From an uncultured Microcaldota archaeon (GTDB lineage Archaea > Micrarchaeota > Micrarchaeia > Anstonellales > Bilamarchaeaceae): 7,452 bases of DNA. Where the stretch lies: assembly GCA_903835325.1 (NCBI GenBank), contig CAILMU010000127.1, positions 1 through 7,452 of the forward strand, given 5' to 3'. Position 1 is the stretch's first letter, and each line of letters starts with the position of its first letter. Below, one piece after another: positions 6,173 through 7,452 of the stretch. The position numbers and the translations under genes are program-made. Below the pieces are notes generated by a model. That model was not told where the DNA came from. It ran no database searches and saw only the letters and a program-made list of their open reading frames with translations.

Positions 6173-6511
6173 TTGGCAGGATTCAGAGGACACCACAAAC
6201 CGCATGGACGGCCGCCTTCCGCGCCGCTGAATGTAGAGGAGGAGAGGAGGAGGCTCAGGCTTCCGCATGAAGGGGAGACCTTGGGGATAGTCCTCGGCCT
6301 CATGGGAGGCTCCAGGATGCGCGTCGCCTGCAAGGATGGGAAGGACAGGATGTGCCGCATCCCAGGAAAGCTCAGGAACAGGATGTGGGTCAAGGATGGC
6401 GATGTCGTCATCGTCAAGATATTCGAGATACAGGGCGACACCAAAGGCGAGATAATCTGGAGATATTTCCCGCTCCAGGCGAGATTGCTGAAAGAGGAAG
6501 GCCTCATCTGA
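6173..6511 (+). CDS. Translation initiation factor aIF1A
   Basis: Archaeal homologue of eIF1A/IF1, an OB-fold protein that binds the A-site region of the small ribosomal subunit and, with aIF1, helps scanning and start-codon choice. The 112 residues match the family. A basic, flexible N-terminal tail (1-20) is followed by the OB-fold with LPHEGETLGIVLGLMGGSRMRV (30-51), the hallmark RIPGK (62-66), MWVKDGDVVIVK (71-82) and GEIIWRY (92-98). The C-terminus ends LLKEEGLI, as is common in the family. The start codon is TTG, chosen because the aligned N-terminus begins there and AGGTGA sits 6 bases before it. An out-of-frame ATG at 6168 opens a 20-codon decoy frame. The gene is second in an operon with aIF2-beta, and its transcript probably ends at the T-tract just after its stop codon. 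Very secure. Confidence 0.95.
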   Translation: MAGFRGHHKPHGRPPSAPLNVEEERRRLRLPHEGETLGIVLGLMGGSRMRVACKDGKDRMCRIPGKLRNRMWVKDGDVVIVKIFEIQGDTKGEIIWRYFPLQARLLKEEGLI

Positions 6512-6517
6512 TTTTTT
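6512..6517 (+). terminator. T-tract terminator after aIF1A
   Basis: Six Ts directly follow the TGA of aIF1A, and a second T-rich stretch (ATATTTTCTT) comes a few bases later. No stem-loop precedes it, which fits archaeal termination at U-rich tracts. The next gene has its own promoter beyond it. Confidence 0.55.
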
Positions 6518-6546
6518 AGTATATTTTCTTGGGACAGAATCACCCC

Positions 6547-6553
6547 TATTTAA
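6547..6553 (+). promoter_or_regulatory. TATA-like box for the GAN/RecJ-like gene, leaderless spacing
   Basis: TATTTAA is centred 28 bases before the ATG at 6578, with no Shine-Dalgarno between. This is the third case in this window of a box at leaderless distance. Confidence 0.6.
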
Positions 6554-6577
6554 TCAGTTCTTTCCATCTTGTTACGT

Positions 6578-7452
6578 ATGGAGCTTTCAGCGGACCAATT
6601 ATCTTTTTTCGAGCGCTGCGATGAAGCGAGAGAGATGGCGCTATCGTTTCGCGAGCCTCTGATTGTCCATCATTACGACGCGGACGGGGTGAGCGCCGGG
6701 GCGATAGTGGTGGGGGCGTTCATCGCTGCGAACCATCCATATCGACGGGAGTGCATCAAGAAACTGGATGACGAGGCCATCGAACGCTATTTGAAGGACG
6801 GCGAGCGCGAAATCATTTTTGTGGATCTCGGTGGCGGGAACAAACGCGTGAACGAGCTCAAGGATGTCGTGATAATCGACCACCACCAGACAGAAGGCAT
6901 CGAGAAGATGCAGGCCAACCCCCTGCTCTTCGGGATAGACGGCGGGGATGAGCTGAGCGCTTCAGGGACTGCGTATTGCGTCTTCAGGCAGCACCCGGAG
7001 CTCGGCATCATCGGCGCCATCGGCGATATGATGACTCCGCTTCGGGGCATGAACAGGTGGGTCCTTGAAGAAGGAATCAAATCCGGGGAAATCGCAATCG
7101 AGAATGATTTACGGCTCTATGGGAGATACTGCCGGCCTCTTGTCCAGTTCCTGGCATATTGCGACGACCCGTACATCCCGGGGATATCGTACAAGGAAGA
7201 GAAGGCGATGGAGCTCCTTCTTGAATTGCGCATACCTTTGGAGAAAAAAGACGGGACGAAGCGGATGTATTCCGATCTCGACCGCGAAGAGAAGACCAGG
7301 CTCGTGAGCGCGCTAGTGCGCCTTCTTTCGGGTGCGAACCGCAAGTCGGTCGAACTTGTCGGAGAGAGCTATATCCTGCCGAAACGCCCCAAGGATGAGA
7401 CGTTCGAAGCCAACGAGTTCAGCACATTATTGAATGCCTGCGGAAGGCACGG
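6578..7452 (+). CDS. DHH-family phosphoesterase, archaeal GAN/RecJ-like exonuclease (3' end outside window)
   Basis: An open frame of 291 codons runs from ATG 6578 to the window edge with no stop, so this is the N-terminal part of a longer protein. It has the DHH metal-binding motifs in order: HHYDADGVSAG (31-41), FVDLGGG (81-87), the name-giving DHH (101-103), ELSASGTAY (125-133) and GAIGDMM (146-152). Later segments CRPLVQFLAYCDDPYIPGIS (185-204) and EFSTLLNACGRHG (280-292, the last Gly codon cut by the edge) resemble archaeal RecJ-like proteins. In that group GAN binds GINS and is a 5'-3' single-strand exonuclease linked to replication, while other members act on RNA. Which activity applies cannot be read from the sequence. 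A TATA-like box 28 bases upstream supports this ATG and a leaderless mRNA. The family is secure; the exact subgroup is likely but not proven. Confidence 0.88.
   Translation, partial: MELSADQLSFFERCDEAREMALSFREPLIVHHYDADGVSAGAIVVGAFIAANHPYRRECIKKLDDEAIERYLKDGEREIIFVDLGGGNKRVNELKDVVIIDHHQTEGIEKMQANPLLFGIDGGDELSASGTAYCVFRQHPELGIIGAIGDMMTPLRGMNRWVLEEGIKSGEIAIENDLRLYGRYCRPLVQFLAYCDDPYIPGISYKEEKAMELLLELRIPLEKKDGTKRMYSDLDREEKTRLVSALVRLLSGANRKSVELVGESYILPKRPKDETFEANEFSTLLNACGRH

Noticed and set aside
5770..6543. A 257-residue minus-strand frame opposite aIF2-beta and aIF1A
   Set aside because: Both + strand genes are unmistakable families. The antisense frame is Ser/Leu-rich and spans two genes and their junction, as expected for a shadow frame.

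Overview
The window is a compact stretch of an archaeal chromosome. The evidence for Archaea is direct: genes for translation factors aIF2-beta and aIF1A, an archaeal-type topoisomerase I, an archaeal-style phosphoglycerate kinase, a GAN/RecJ-like DHH nuclease, and TATA-like boxes 27-28 bases upstream of several start codons. Codon use is GC-rich with many AGG (Arg) and ATA (Ile) codons and looks uniform throughout. I cannot name the lineage; a Euryarchaeota or DPANN member is compatible. No mobile element, CRISPR array, tRNA or rRNA is visible.

Layout from left to right. Positions 1-180 hold the last 59 codons of a ParB/Srx-fold protein (+). It converges, with a 5-base gap, on phosphoglycerate kinase (186-1412, -). 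Upstream of pgk on the same strand, after a 110-base structured spacer, is DNA topoisomerase I (1523-3634, -). An AT-rich intergenic region (3635-3797) lies between topA and a divergent gene for an unrecognised protein of about 191 residues (about 3798-4373, +). Next on the + strand come adenosylhomocysteinase (4449-5708), aIF2-beta (5753-6166), aIF1A (6173-6511) and the first 291 codons of a GAN/RecJ-like DHH phosphoesterase (from 6578, running off the right edge).

The genes do not form one pathway. They are core functions: lower glycolysis/gluconeogenesis, DNA topology, the SAM methylation cycle, translation initiation, and DNA replication/repair or RNA turnover. The clearest working unit is the aIF2-beta/aIF1A pair. 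There the stop codon of the first gene lies inside the Shine-Dalgarno sequence of the second, which starts with TTG. By contrast, the adenosylhomocysteinase, aIF2-beta and GAN-like genes each have a TATA-like box at the distance expected for leaderless mRNAs. One stretch therefore appears to use two modes of translation initiation.

I do not see a new multi-gene system. The points most worth checking are the altered C-terminal catalytic loop of phosphoglycerate kinase, the TTG start of aIF1A beside an out-of-frame ATG, the unrecognised gene divergent from topA, and a small duplication across the topA stop codon.
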